A program made the translations under genes and the position numbers. DNA of 32,374 nucleotides from Pleurocapsales cyanobacterium LEGE 10410. Its GTDB lineage: Bacteria > Cyanobacteriota > Cyanobacteriia > Cyanobacteriales > Xenococcaceae. The DNA is taken from contig JADEXJ010000062.1 of assembly GCA_015207195.1 (NCBI GenBank), positions 1-32,374 on the forward strand, read 5' to 3'. Each line of letters begins with the position of its first letter. The first letter of the stretch is position 1. Below are positions 1 through 7,634 of this stretch, piece after piece. The notes under the pieces were generated by a model that saw only the letters and a list, made by a program, of their open reading frames with translations, ran no database searches and had not been told where the DNA came from.

Positions 1-61
1 TGAGAGACTTGAAGTAGTCTTCGTTCATCTGTACCAAGTCATTTTTATCTAATTGAGCCAT
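1..61 (-). CDS. Partial N-terminus, probable IS66-type transposase (cut by window edge)
   Basis: Only the first 20 codons are inside the window. They start at the ATG at 61-59 and begin MAQLDKNDLVQMNEDYF. This acidic, Leu/Asn-rich opening resembles the N-terminal leader of cyanobacterial IS66-like transposases as I remember them, but 20 residues carry no catalytic motif. The 60 bases before the start (62-130) are intergenic, with a run of seven G and the string TGAACGGTTAC at 117-127, which could be the element's end. The family call is inference from memory; the open frame itself is directly visible. Confidence 0.35.
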   Translation of the reverse strand, partial: MAQLDKNDLVQMNEDYFKSL

Positions 62-173
62 GTTTTTAACATACACCACAAGGGTGGAGTTGGCTCATTT
101 TTGATTGGGGGGGAAATGAACGGTTACGCGAAATATCGTTAAGTCCAAAATAGTAACAATTATCCAGACAGCG

Positions 174-201
174 AAGGGGTAGGCAGTGCCTACCCCTTTT
201 T
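174..201 (+). terminator. Strong hairpin with U-tract next to the hisS 3' end
   Basis: A perfect 11-bp stem (174-184 with 188-198, AAGGGGTAGGC) closes a 3-base loop and is followed by TTT. The T-tract lies on the plus strand, yet the adjacent gene ending here is hisS on the minus strand, three bases past the hairpin. On the minus strand the stem starts right after the hisS stop and is followed by CGCTG rather than T. It probably blocks plus-strand readthrough into hisS, and it may also end or stabilise the hisS transcript. Confidence 0.55.
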
Positions 202-203
202 GA

Positions 204-1481
204 TTATGGTTTTTTTAGTCCTGCAATCTTGACCTTTAACTCTTGACTCATTCCTAACAAATCGCTTTGAGCGATCGCCTGCTGTTCTCCCGATGCCAAC
301 CATTTTAGATTTACAGATTTGCTTTCTGCTTCGGCATCTCCCAAAACCAAACAGGCTACTGCGCCACTGCGATCGGCTCTTTTAAACTGCTTGCCAAAGG
401 CACTACCGCTGAGATCTAGCTCCACAGCAAAACCTGCATTGCGTAATTTTTGTGCCAGAATCAATCCTTGAGCTTCTGCTGCTTCACCGCGAGAAACAAT
501 ATATAGCTCGGGGGCAATAACGGGATTGGATTTAAGCTGTTGCAGCAATAAGACCAACCTTTCCATACCGATTGCCCAACCTACTGCTTGAGTTTCTGGC
601 CCGCCTAATTCTTTGACCAAACCGTCATAACGTCCGCCACCACATACTGTTGCCTGTGCGCCCAAGTCGTCAGATTTAATTTCAAAGGCAGTATGGGTAT
701 AGTAATCTAAACCCCTAACCAAGCAGTGATTAATCTGATATTTAATATTTAAGTTGCTCAGCAAGTTTAGCACCGTATCAAAGTGCTTTTTTGATTCCAA
801 GCTGAGGTGTTCGGTGATTTTTGGAGCATTTTGGGCAATTTCTTGGGTTCTTGGGTCTTTACTATCCAAGATTCTCAAAGGGTTACGCATTAAGCGGTCT
901 TTACTATCTTCGTCTAAATCATTCTGGTATGGTTCGAGATAGTTAATTAGTGCTGCGCGATATTGGGCGCGATCTGCACCATTGCCAACCGAGTTAATGT
1001 CCAACTCCAAATTTTTTAAACCTAAACGCTGCAAAATATCAGTAGCCAAGGCAATCACCTCGGCATCCGCACGGGGAGCATCACAACCAAGTAATTCCAA
1101 CCCCACCTGATGAAACTGTCTTTGACGACCAGCTTGAGGACGTTCGTAACGAAACATTGGTCCTGTATACCAAAGACGCTGCACTCCCCCTTGAGCATGA
1201 AGTTTGTTTTGAATAAAGGCTCGCACTACACCCGCCGTACCTTCAGGACGCAGGGTAATGGATTTATCACCACGACTGCTAAAGGTATACATTTCCTTTC
1301 CTACTACATCAGTAGCTTCGCCGATACCCCGTTCAAACAAAGCCGTTTGCTCAAAAATTGGCAGACGAATTTCTTGATATACGGCTCTACCCAATGTTTC
1401 TCTTACCGTCGCTTCGATTAACTGCCAGTAACCAACTTCCTCTGGCAAGATATCTCTCGTTCCTCTTAATGCTTGAATCAT
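204..1481 (-). CDS. hisS: Histidine--tRNA ligase
   Basis: Class II aminoacyl-tRNA synthetase that charges tRNA-His in the cytoplasm. At 425 residues it has the usual bacterial length. Visible motifs: the N-terminal ALRGTRDILP opening, TLRPEGTAG (about 77-84), motif 2 around FRYERPQAGRQRQFHQ (110-125), the histidine-specific LVRGLDYYTHT (254-264), GGGRYDGL (281-288) and motif 3 GWAIGMERLVLLL (301-313). An anticodon-binding domain makes up the last 90 residues. The ATG at 1481 is the natural family start, although no clear Shine-Dalgarno precedes it. The upstream sequence is an ABC ATPase remnant whose stop lies three bases before this start, so the gene may have acquired a new leader when that region decayed. 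Confidence 0.97.
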   Translation of the reverse strand: MIQALRGTRDILPEEVGYWQLIEATVRETLGRAVYQEIRLPIFEQTALFERGIGEATDVVGKEMYTFSSRGDKSITLRPEGTAGVVRAFIQNKLHAQGGVQRLWYTGPMFRYERPQAGRQRQFHQVGLELLGCDAPRADAEVIALATDILQRLGLKNLELDINSVGNGADRAQYRAALINYLEPYQNDLDEDSKDRLMRNPLRILDSKDPRTQEIAQNAPKITEHLSLESKKHFDTVLNLLSNLNIKYQINHCLVRGLDYYTHTAFEIKSDDLGAQATVCGGGRYDGLVKELGGPETQAVGWAIGMERLVLLLQQLKSNPVIAPELYIVSRGEAAEAQGLILAQKLRNAGFAVELDLSGSAFGKQFKRADRSGAVACLVLGDAEAESKSVNLKWLASGEQQAIAQSDLLGMSQELKVKIAGLKKP

Positions 1482-1484
1482 GTA

Positions 1485-1763
1485 TTATTTGCTAGAAACC
1501 GTTAAAGAGTCCCAATAACTATTGGCTGCTTGTTTGTTAGGGACAAACTTACCTTCAAGACGATCGCCTGTTTGCTCAATCGTGATTGCCTTGCCATAGC
1601 GTTGGCGAAATTGCTCCAGCGTCCCTAATTCTATTAGTTTACCAGCTTCCATCATACCAATGCGTCCTAGTTTGCCGTTACCAGAGCGATCGCACTAGAA
1701 TTTCAACTCTGCCATATTGTACGCTTTGCCGACATTTGACAGTGCCACCACTACTTTATTCAT
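1485..1763 (-). pseudogene. Decayed ABC transporter ATP-binding protein remnant
   Basis: Read on the minus strand from the ATG at 1763, one frame gives MNKVVVALSNVGKAYNMAEL, typical of the first strand of an ABC ATPase. It then hits an in-frame TAG (codon 23) and continues in the same frame with SGNGKLGRIGMMEAGKLIE, LGTLEQFRQRYGKAI and so on to a TAA at 1485. GRIGMMEAGKLIELG resembles the segment after the H-loop of DrrA-type ATPases (usual form: DRIGxMxxGKLxxxG). SGNGK may be what is left of the Walker A loop. The core of about 150 residues, including the signature motif, Walker B and H-loop, is missing. With 93 codons against an expected 230-330, plus a stop, this is a deletion remnant. It may join pieces of one or of two ABC genes. 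Confidence 0.55.
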
Positions 1764-1910
1764 TTATATTTTGTTTTTAGATTAAATATTAGAAAATTGA
1801 ATAACCACTATTAAAGATAATGTTATTATTTTTCAAAACTAATCTAAACAACGTTTATTTTAAAAACTTGATTCAATCTTTAAACAGATCGACAAAATTA
1901 ATAGCTAGAA

Positions 1911-2177
1911 TTAATTAGTATCGTGGTTACCCTCAAATTTCTCTATCTCTTGAAGAGTTTTCCATCCTGGAAGCCAAAGGGAATCGTCCTTTAGCTGAGA
2001 AGCATTGAGCCAAAAGCGAGTTTGCGGAGCGCAAGATGCTACCATTTCAGCAAAAACCCATTTTCCTTGGTTTTTGCGGTTGACCACTTGAAAATGTCGC
2101 CAGCCCCATGTTTTTTGTCTAGCCGTCCATTTTGAACCTATTAGGTAGGGGAACTTTTGTTTTTGTTTTTTCGACAT
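1911..2177 (-). CDS. TIGR02450 family Trp-rich small protein
   Basis: An 88-residue basic protein with evenly spaced tryptophans. Diagnostic stretches are LIGSKWTARQKTWGWRHFQV (about 12-31), WVFAEMVASCAP (about 40-51), RFWLNASQLKD (about 54-64) and WLPGWK (about 68-73). These match the conserved Trp-rich family TIGR02450, found in cyanobacteria and some proteobacteria; its function is unknown. The ATG at 2177 has GAGG five bases upstream. No signal peptide or membrane segment is seen. The gene is divergent from the polysaccharide export gene, sharing a 68-base intergenic region with it, but nothing else links the two. Confidence 0.85.
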   Translation of the reverse strand: MSKKQKQKFPYLIGSKWTARQKTWGWRHFQVVNRKNQGKWVFAEMVASCAPQTRFWLNASQLKDDSLWLPGWKTLQEIEKFEGNHDTN

Positions 2178-2245
2178 TTTAACCTCAAGAGATAATAATG
2201 ATAGTCTAGTCGCAAGAATTTACTTTTTTTCATTGTGATATCTTT

Positions 2246-3817
2246 ATGAAAACTACATCTTTGTATCAATTATTTTTAGAAAGAGTTAATAATTACAGCG
2301 CGATCGCTCTGTCTTTATGTTTGGTTGCTGCTGCTCCAGCAATTGCTCAGGACAACACTATAGAATTGCAGGATGCCAATTCAAGTGAATCCAAACCCTC
2401 AACTAGAACACCAGGACAGATCAATTACAGAAATTTACCACCTTTAGACAATCAATTTCCTGGTTCAAATTCAGGGCAAAATGTAGCTCCTTTGCCCACA
2501 GAAAATATTGAATTCGCTACTGAGGAAACTGACTACACTCTCGGTCCTGGAGATCAGATCAACCTCGATATTTTTCAGGTAGAAGAATATAGTGGTGAAT
2601 ATCCTGTACTAGTAGATGGTACGATCAGCTTGCCCCTGGTTGGCAGAGTAGACGTAAGGGGATTGAGCCTTAAAGAAACTTCTAATGCAGTTTCCCAAGA
2701 ATATTCTACCTATCTTAAACGACCAATTATTACTGTCGGCTTAGTTACTCCCCGTCCCCTTAAAATTGGCGTGTCGGGAGAAGTTGATAACCCTGGCTCT
2801 TATCAAGTCGCGATCACTGGCGACCAACCTCAGTTTCCTACTGTTACCGATATTTTAGAGCAGGCTGGCGGTATCAATACTATTGCCGATGTTCGCAACG
2901 TCAGAGTTACTAGAAACATTAAAGGAAAAGAGATTATTTACAACTCTAACCTTTGGGATCTTTTAACTAAGGGGCAAATTCAGCAAAACATTTCTCTTAG
3001 AGATGGAGATACAGTTTTCGTCCCAACAACTGATGAAATTAATACTGCCGAATTAGACAAGTTAGCGGGAGCTAGCTTTGGTTTGCAGACAGACAAACCC
3101 ATTAAAGTAGCGGTAGTGGGAGAAGTTTACCGTCCAGGTTCTCACTTTGTTCAGCCAGAGCAGTTGGGTAGAGACAACGACGGTGGCGCAAACCGAGCTA
3201 AAGATGAATCGATTCCCCCCAGACTTTCTCAGGCGATCGCTGCTGCCAACGGAATCAAACCTCTAGCTAATATTAGTGAGGTTGAGGTCAAACGCACTGC
3301 TTGGGATGGTTCACAGAAGATTATTGCAGTCGATCTATGGGAGGTAATCAAATCTGGAGATACCAGTCAAGATATTATTCTGCAAGAAGGCGATCGGGTA
3401 ATCATTCCTAGAGCAGACAGTATTTCAAAAGAACGAAGTCGTGAGCTTGCTACTGGTACATTTTCTCCAGAAACAATTACCGTTAATGTTGTAGGAGAAG
3501 TTGTCAGTCCAGGACCGGTAGAAGTAGAACCAAATACTCCACTAAACCAGGCAATTTTAGCTGCTGGCGGATTTGATACCCAACGCGCCGACACCAAAAA
3601 AGTGGAACTAGTTAGCCTAAAACCAGATGGTACGGTAGACAAGCGCATGATTGAGGTAGACTTGGGTGCGGAAATCAATGACGAAACCAATCCTATTTTG
3701 GGTCAAAACGATGTAGTCGTCGTCGGTCGCTCTGGAGCAACCAAAACTGGAGATAGTATTGGTACGTTCACTAGTCCTCTTGGTGGATTGTTCGGCATTT
3801 TCAACGCTATTTTTTAA
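2246..3817 (+). CDS. Polysaccharide export outer-membrane protein (OPX/Wza-like, SLBB domains)
   Basis: Outer-membrane component that exports capsular or extracellular polysaccharide. The N-terminus has a signal peptide with a hydrophobic core (about 19-32) and a probable cleavage after AIA at residue 34. A Pro/Asn-rich linker follows, then the Poly_export domain starting with YTLGPGDQINLDIF (97-110). SLBB-type soluble-ligand-binding repeats follow at about 173-265, 287-390 and 412-495. Each begins with a VxGEVxxPG signature: VSGEVDNPGSYQ, VVGEVYRPGSHF and VVGEVVSPGPVE. Three SLBB repeats make it longer than E. coli Wza (about 380 residues), as is usual in cyanobacteria. The hydrophobic C-terminus fits a membrane-spanning helix. 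The Wzc-like kinase 110 bases downstream is its expected inner-membrane partner. Confidence 0.92.
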   Translation: MKTTSLYQLFLERVNNYSAIALSLCLVAAAPAIAQDNTIELQDANSSESKPSTRTPGQINYRNLPPLDNQFPGSNSGQNVAPLPTENIEFATEETDYTLGPGDQINLDIFQVEEYSGEYPVLVDGTISLPLVGRVDVRGLSLKETSNAVSQEYSTYLKRPIITVGLVTPRPLKIGVSGEVDNPGSYQVAITGDQPQFPTVTDILEQAGGINTIADVRNVRVTRNIKGKEIIYNSNLWDLLTKGQIQQNISLRDGDTVFVPTTDEINTAELDKLAGASFGLQTDKPIKVAVVGEVYRPGSHFVQPEQLGRDNDGGANRAKDESIPPRLSQAIAAANGIKPLANISEVEVKRTAWDGSQKIIAVDLWEVIKSGDTSQDIILQEGDRVIIPRADSISKERSRELATGTFSPETITVNVVGEVVSPGPVEVEPNTPLNQAILAAGGFDTQRADTKKVELVSLKPDGTVDKRMIEVDLGAEINDETNPILGQNDVVVVGRSGATKTGDSIGTFTSPLGGLFGIFNAIF

Positions 3818-3837
3818 ACTCAATTAAACCAGCTGCT

Positions 3838-3878
3838 TAACCCATTGCCCTACTACGTTATGTGGTGGTAATGGGTTA
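3838..3878 (+). terminator. Hairpin between OPX and Wzc-like genes
   Basis: TAACCCATT (3838-3846) pairs perfectly with AATGGGTTA (3870-3878). Adjacent GCC/GGT extends the stem through one G-U pair to about 12 bp. Only a short, impure T stretch follows. It may act as a partial terminator or a processing and stability element that lowers kinase expression relative to the export protein. Either role is inference. Confidence 0.45.
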
Positions 3879-3926
3879 TTATGCGACTAATTTAAAATAA
3901 TCCGTGTTGTGAGGATCGATAAAATA

Positions 3927-6290
3927 ATGCCCGATAGAAGTTCAGATCGCTCTACTTATCTCCCTCTAAAAAACGAAAATGGCAATGGAATAACTCAGGG
4001 AAGCGAACCTAGTCCCTATACTTATACCTTGCCTATTGCCAATCAGCCAGCAAATGAATCTGAAGGAGATAGCGTCGATCTACGCCAGCTAACAAGGGTA
4101 ATTAAACACCGTCTGCGCTTAATTGGCTCGATAGCCTTGGGTCTGACGACGGTTACGGCTATCTTTACGTTCAATCAAGAACCGAAATACGAAGGCAGCT
4201 TTCAGCTTTTGGTCGAATCAGTGACAGAAGAACAAGAAGATGCGCTTTCGGTATTACAACAAGATATTGGCGGTTTGGATTATGAAACTCAAATCGAAGT
4301 TCTACGTAGTCCCAAAGTTTTAAACCCGATAGTAGAAGATCTTACTGAGCAATATTCTGAAATTGAATATGCCGAACTGATCAAACCCAATAGATCTCCT
4401 TTGGAAATTGAGCAGCTAGACGAAACGAAAATCCTCCAAATAACTTACGTCGATGGCGAACCAGAAAAAATTCAATTTGTTTTAGATAATTTAGCAGAGG
4501 CTTATCTAAGTTATTCTTTGGCAGAAAGAAGAATTGAGGTAAGACAAGGAATTGATTTTGTAGAAAGTCAGTTACCAGAGGTGAGAGCTAGAGTAGACGA
4601 ATTGCAGGGCGAGCTGCAAAAGTTCCGTCAGCGATATAATCTGCTCGATCCACAACAACAGGCAGAATCAATCGCCCAACAACAGGTTGAGTTTGAGCAA
4701 AGGTATTTTGATACTCAAGCTCAGTTAAAAGAAACCAGATCTTTATATACTCTGCTACAGCAGCAATTAGAATTAGAGCCACAGCAAGCACTAGCTGCCA
4801 GCTATTTAAGTGAGTCGCCACGCTATCAAAACTTACTTACTGAATTACAGCAAGTTGAGGTAGAACTAGCTAAAGAGTCGGCACGTTTCTCTCCACAAAA
4901 CCCCGTAATTCAAAACCTAGAAGATAAAAAGACTCGATTATCGACCCTATTACAACAAGAAGCAGATGGAGTGCTGGGTCAGAATCTATCTAACACAGTA
5001 GACAATACCCCCAATCTTACTTCTCCAAGTTCTTTGCGTTTAGAACTAAATCAGCAATATATTGAAGCAGCCAATAAAATTCAAATCTTAGAGCTTAGAG
5101 AGCAGGTTTTGCAAGATGCGATCGCTCAATTTAATAAATTAACTAGGCAGATGCCCGTTATTGCACGGCAATATACAGATTTAAATAGGCAGCTAACGGT
5201 AGCCACCGAAAGTTTAAATCGATTTTTGACTGCTCAAGAAGAATTGCAGCTACAAGGAGCGCAACAGGCATTACCTTGGCAGATAATTTCCCAACCGAAG
5301 GTATCGGAGGATCCCATATCTCCCAACCCGCCTCGCAATCTAGCTCTAGGGTTAATATCTGGTCTAATGTTAGGTATGGCTGCTGCACTATTGGCAGAAC
5401 GTCTCGATCCTGTTTTTCATTCTGCCCAAGAAGTTAAAGAAAGCACTAATCTGCCAATCTTAGGTCAAATTCCAGTACAAAAAGATCTAGAGCCTATAGG
5501 TGAATTAAAAATTTCATCTGAGAAAGAAAAAGTAAGTTTACCTCAGCTAAAGATTGGCAATACTACCCTCAACCTGAAGAGTTCGGAAAAATCTTCTCCA
5601 GCATCCACGGTGAAAACTCCGAAAAAATGGTCTGGTAGTTCTCCTTTTCTAGAATCGTTTCGTTCTCTTAATACCAACATTAAGCTGTTGGGTTCTGATA
5701 CCTCAATTCGCACTTTTGTAATTAGCTCTTCTGTTCCTTCAGAAGGCAAGTCAACTATTTCTTGTCATTTAGCACAGGCTGCTGCTGCTATGGAACAAAA
5801 AGTACTGCTAATTGATGCCGATCTGCGTCGCCCTCAAGTTCACCGCTGGATTGGTATTGAAAATCGAGAAGGCTTGAGTAACGTTCTGGCTACTGGATTA
5901 GATGTAGAAGAAGCAATTGTCAAAGTTCCTCAATGGGAAAATCTATCTGTAATTACGGCGGGAGATATCCCCCCCGATCCTACTCGCTTGCTTTCCTCGC
6001 CCAAAATGTATGATTTGATGGAGCGTCTCAGAAGCAGCAGAAAATACGACTTGATTATTTATGATACTCCCCCAATCTTGGGTTTTGCCGACGGTAGAAT
6101 CTTATCAACTCGTACCGACGGGGTCATCTTAGTAGTGAGAATCGGCAAGGTAGATCGCTCTTTGGTTAAGCAAAATATTGATAATATCAGAATGTATAAT
6201 GTTCCAGTGCTGGGTGTCGTAGCTAACCAGGTAAACCGCACTACAGGTTCTTATCATTACTACAATAACTATTATGCTGACCGAAAATAG
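3927..6290 (+). CDS. Polysaccharide co-polymerase with C-terminal tyrosine autokinase (Wzc-like BY-kinase)
   Basis: Inner-membrane protein that controls chain length and export of polysaccharide. The open frame reaches a GTG at 3909, but the ATG at 3927 is preferred because GAGG lies upstream of it. Residue numbers here count from 3927. A Wzz domain with a first membrane helix lies near 60-80 (LIGSIALGLTTVTAIFTF). A long Gln/Glu-rich coiled coil covers about 205-440, and a second helix lies near 475-495 (LALGLISGLMLGMAAALL). The kinase part has Walker A (SVPSEGKST, about 601-609), Walker A' (LLIDADLRRP) and Walker B (DLIIYDTPP, about 708). The tail has a Tyr cluster (SYHYYNNYY), the autophosphorylation site typical of BY-kinases. 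Kinase and co-polymerase are fused, as in proteobacteria, not split as in Firmicutes. Confidence 0.93.
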   Translation: MPDRSSDRSTYLPLKNENGNGITQGSEPSPYTYTLPIANQPANESEGDSVDLRQLTRVIKHRLRLIGSIALGLTTVTAIFTFNQEPKYEGSFQLLVESVTEEQEDALSVLQQDIGGLDYETQIEVLRSPKVLNPIVEDLTEQYSEIEYAELIKPNRSPLEIEQLDETKILQITYVDGEPEKIQFVLDNLAEAYLSYSLAERRIEVRQGIDFVESQLPEVRARVDELQGELQKFRQRYNLLDPQQQAESIAQQQVEFEQRYFDTQAQLKETRSLYTLLQQQLELEPQQALAASYLSESPRYQNLLTELQQVEVELAKESARFSPQNPVIQNLEDKKTRLSTLLQQEADGVLGQNLSNTVDNTPNLTSPSSLRLELNQQYIEAANKIQILELREQVLQDAIAQFNKLTRQMPVIARQYTDLNRQLTVATESLNRFLTAQEELQLQGAQQALPWQIISQPKVSEDPISPNPPRNLALGLISGLMLGMAAALLAERLDPVFHSAQEVKESTNLPILGQIPVQKDLEPIGELKISSEKEKVSLPQLKIGNTTLNLKSSEKSSPASTVKTPKKWSGSSPFLESFRSLNTNIKLLGSDTSIRTFVISSSVPSEGKSTISCHLAQAAAAMEQKVLLIDADLRRPQVHRWIGIENREGLSNVLATGLDVEEAIVKVPQWENLSVITAGDIPPDPTRLLSSPKMYDLMERLRSSRKYDLIIYDTPPILGFADGRILSTRTDGVILVVRIGKVDRSLVKQNIDNIRMYNVPVLGVVANQVNRTTGSYHYYNNYYADRK

Positions 6291-6339
6291 ACTATATTTT
6301 TAGTATTGCTTTAATGACCAACGAATCTATTTAACCAGA

Positions 6340-6861
6340 GTGAATTTGCCAGTTATTTCTTCAACTTTTTTTCTCACCTTATTAATGATGATTGGGTTGT
6401 TCTTCTTTATTCGGGCTTCAGTTAAAGACCGTACTAAACAGATTCAACTTATTCCTTCTGAATCAGAGGACATTCTACTCAAAAAATTACAGGAATATTT
6501 TGAGGCTAGGGCATACCAACTGACTGCTGTAGATGCGGAGAATAAACAAATTGTTTTTAAGGGTTTTGTACAGCCTAGCCTATTTTTAGCCATATTGTTG
6601 AGTTTGCTGGCGTTGGTTGGTTTATCCTGTCTGGCTTTAGTGTTATTTCTTTTATTTCCCAATGTTCATCAGGGGTTTTGGCTCTTAATATTGATTGCTC
6701 CTCTGGCAGGGTTTTTTTACTGGCGCAAAGCGGGTCGTTGGGAAGAAATATTATTACAAGTCATATCGAGAACAGATAACCCCAATTTGGTTGGTGTAAC
6801 CGCTCATAGAGATGAATTGATTCAGCTACAAGAAAATTTATCTGTCCAGACAGTAGATTGA
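6340..6861 (+). CDS. CCB1-like cofactor assembly protein (cytochrome b6f heme assembly)
   Basis: A 173-residue membrane protein. One helix lies at the N-terminus (about 8-25, ending FFFIRASVKDRT) and two more lie near 79-105 and 113-126, with a soluble segment between them. The FFFIRASVKDRT motif and layout match, from memory, the cyanobacterial DUF3529/CCB1 family. Its plastid relatives take part in covalent attachment of heme c(i) to cytochrome b6. The start is a GTG at 6340 with no strong Shine-Dalgarno; codons 16-17 (ATG ATG) are alternatives but would cut the first helix. It follows the Wzc-like kinase by 49 bases, yet the jobs are unrelated, so any shared transcript is probably incidental. 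Confidence 0.6.
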   Translation: MNLPVISSTFFLTLLMMIGLFFFIRASVKDRTKQIQLIPSESEDILLKKLQEYFEARAYQLTAVDAENKQIVFKGFVQPSLFLAILLSLLALVGLSCLALVLFLLFPNVHQGFWLLILIAPLAGFFYWRKAGRWEEILLQVISRTDNPNLVGVTAHRDELIQLQENLSVQTVD

Positions 6862-6901
6862 ATTAATTTTACGCTCTAGGAAAACGCAATCATCAATATG
6901 C

Positions 6902-6934
6902 AAAAGGAGACGAATTTTTGGTTCATCTCCTTTT
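6902..6934. terminator. Bidirectional rho-independent terminator
   Basis: AAAAGGAGA (6902-6910) pairs perfectly with TCTCCTTTT (6926-6934). The stem extends inward by GAA/TTC past one mismatch, closing on TTTTTGG. The A run on the left and T run on the right make it work on both strands, as expected between the convergent CCB1-like and DUF3155 genes. Confidence 0.8.
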
Positions 6935-6978
6935 CTCAAGAGCATTAATTGATACGCGCCGTTATTCAGACCTAGCTT

Positions 6979-7347
6979 TCAACGAGTAGCTGCCGTGGCA
7001 ACTGTCTTGTCATTATCCCATTCTTGAAGATCGATCGCTTGTAAGCTGGGAAAAAGAAAATGATTTTCTTCTACATATTGAGCGCCAAACAAGCCTTTTT
7101 CTGCCCAGAAATAACGATCTGTAGTGTGTTCATTTCTCTTAACTACCAAGACTGCTGGAGGTTCAATCCCTAGGGAGGCTATGTAGTTGCGAGCAGCAGT
7201 CACTGGCTTATCTTCACCGCTTTCGATATGATACTGAGAAACAAGTTCTAAAATTTTGCGACCTTCTTGACGACGACGGCTCTTGCGTTTTCGTTTTCTT
7301 GCCAACCCCTTTACCTCCTGAAATTTACGTACTGTATACTGTGTCAT
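6979..7347 (-). CDS. DUF3155 family protein
   Basis: A 122-residue soluble protein found almost only in cyanobacteria; the function is unknown. The N-terminus is strongly basic (ARKRKRKSRRRQEGRK, about 16-31), suggesting contact with nucleic acid or ribosomes. The body holds the family's conserved stretches SGEDKPVTAARNYI (about 43-56), VKRNEHTTDRYFWAEKG (about 69-85) and QYVEENHFLFPSLQ (about 90-103). The ATG at 7347 gives the expected length, and an SD-like sequence is not obvious. It is convergent with the CCB1-like gene across a shared terminator and divergent from the sensor kinase. Confidence 0.88.
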   Translation of the reverse strand: MTQYTVRKFQEVKGLARKRKRKSRRRQEGRKILELVSQYHIESGEDKPVTAARNYIASLGIEPPAVLVVKRNEHTTDRYFWAEKGLFGAQYVEENHFLFPSLQAIDLQEWDNDKTVATAATR

Positions 7348-7634
7348 TAGTTACTAATTTGCTAACAAGTGTATCGTAATGAACAAAAAAAATCAACCGT
7401 ATCTTATAGGAATTATTGAGAAAAATCTACCAACAAACAAGAGTAAAACATGGGTTGGCGAGTATTTTTACGAGAAAAAAAAGCTCGATCCCTGAAAGCT
7501 TTACCTGAGCTGAATCGCCCCATGACTTTTTGAACTTGATAGCAAACAAAACCCCAAAATTCATGTTGAGTCAAGAGCTAATTTTCTCTCTTTGATAATG
7601 TAACTTTTTGCAAATCTCTGTCCTTGAAGCGTTA
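7348..7634. other. Divergent intergenic region, DUF3155 / sensor kinase
   Basis: 287 bases without a supported gene. The region is A-rich near 7380-7440, as expected for promoters on both strands. A 27-codon frame (7450-7533, MGWRVFLREKKARSL...) is open but has no other support. No riboswitch, repeat or tRNA was recognised. Confidence 0.5.

Noticed and set aside
1586-1780. Plus-strand 64-codon ORF
   Set aside because: Antisense shadow of the decayed ABC ATPase remnant; no domain.
7450-7533. 27-codon ORF MGWRVFLREKKARSL in the DUF3155/kinase gap
   Set aside because: Very short, no SD and no known small family; kept only as a note in the intergenic entry.
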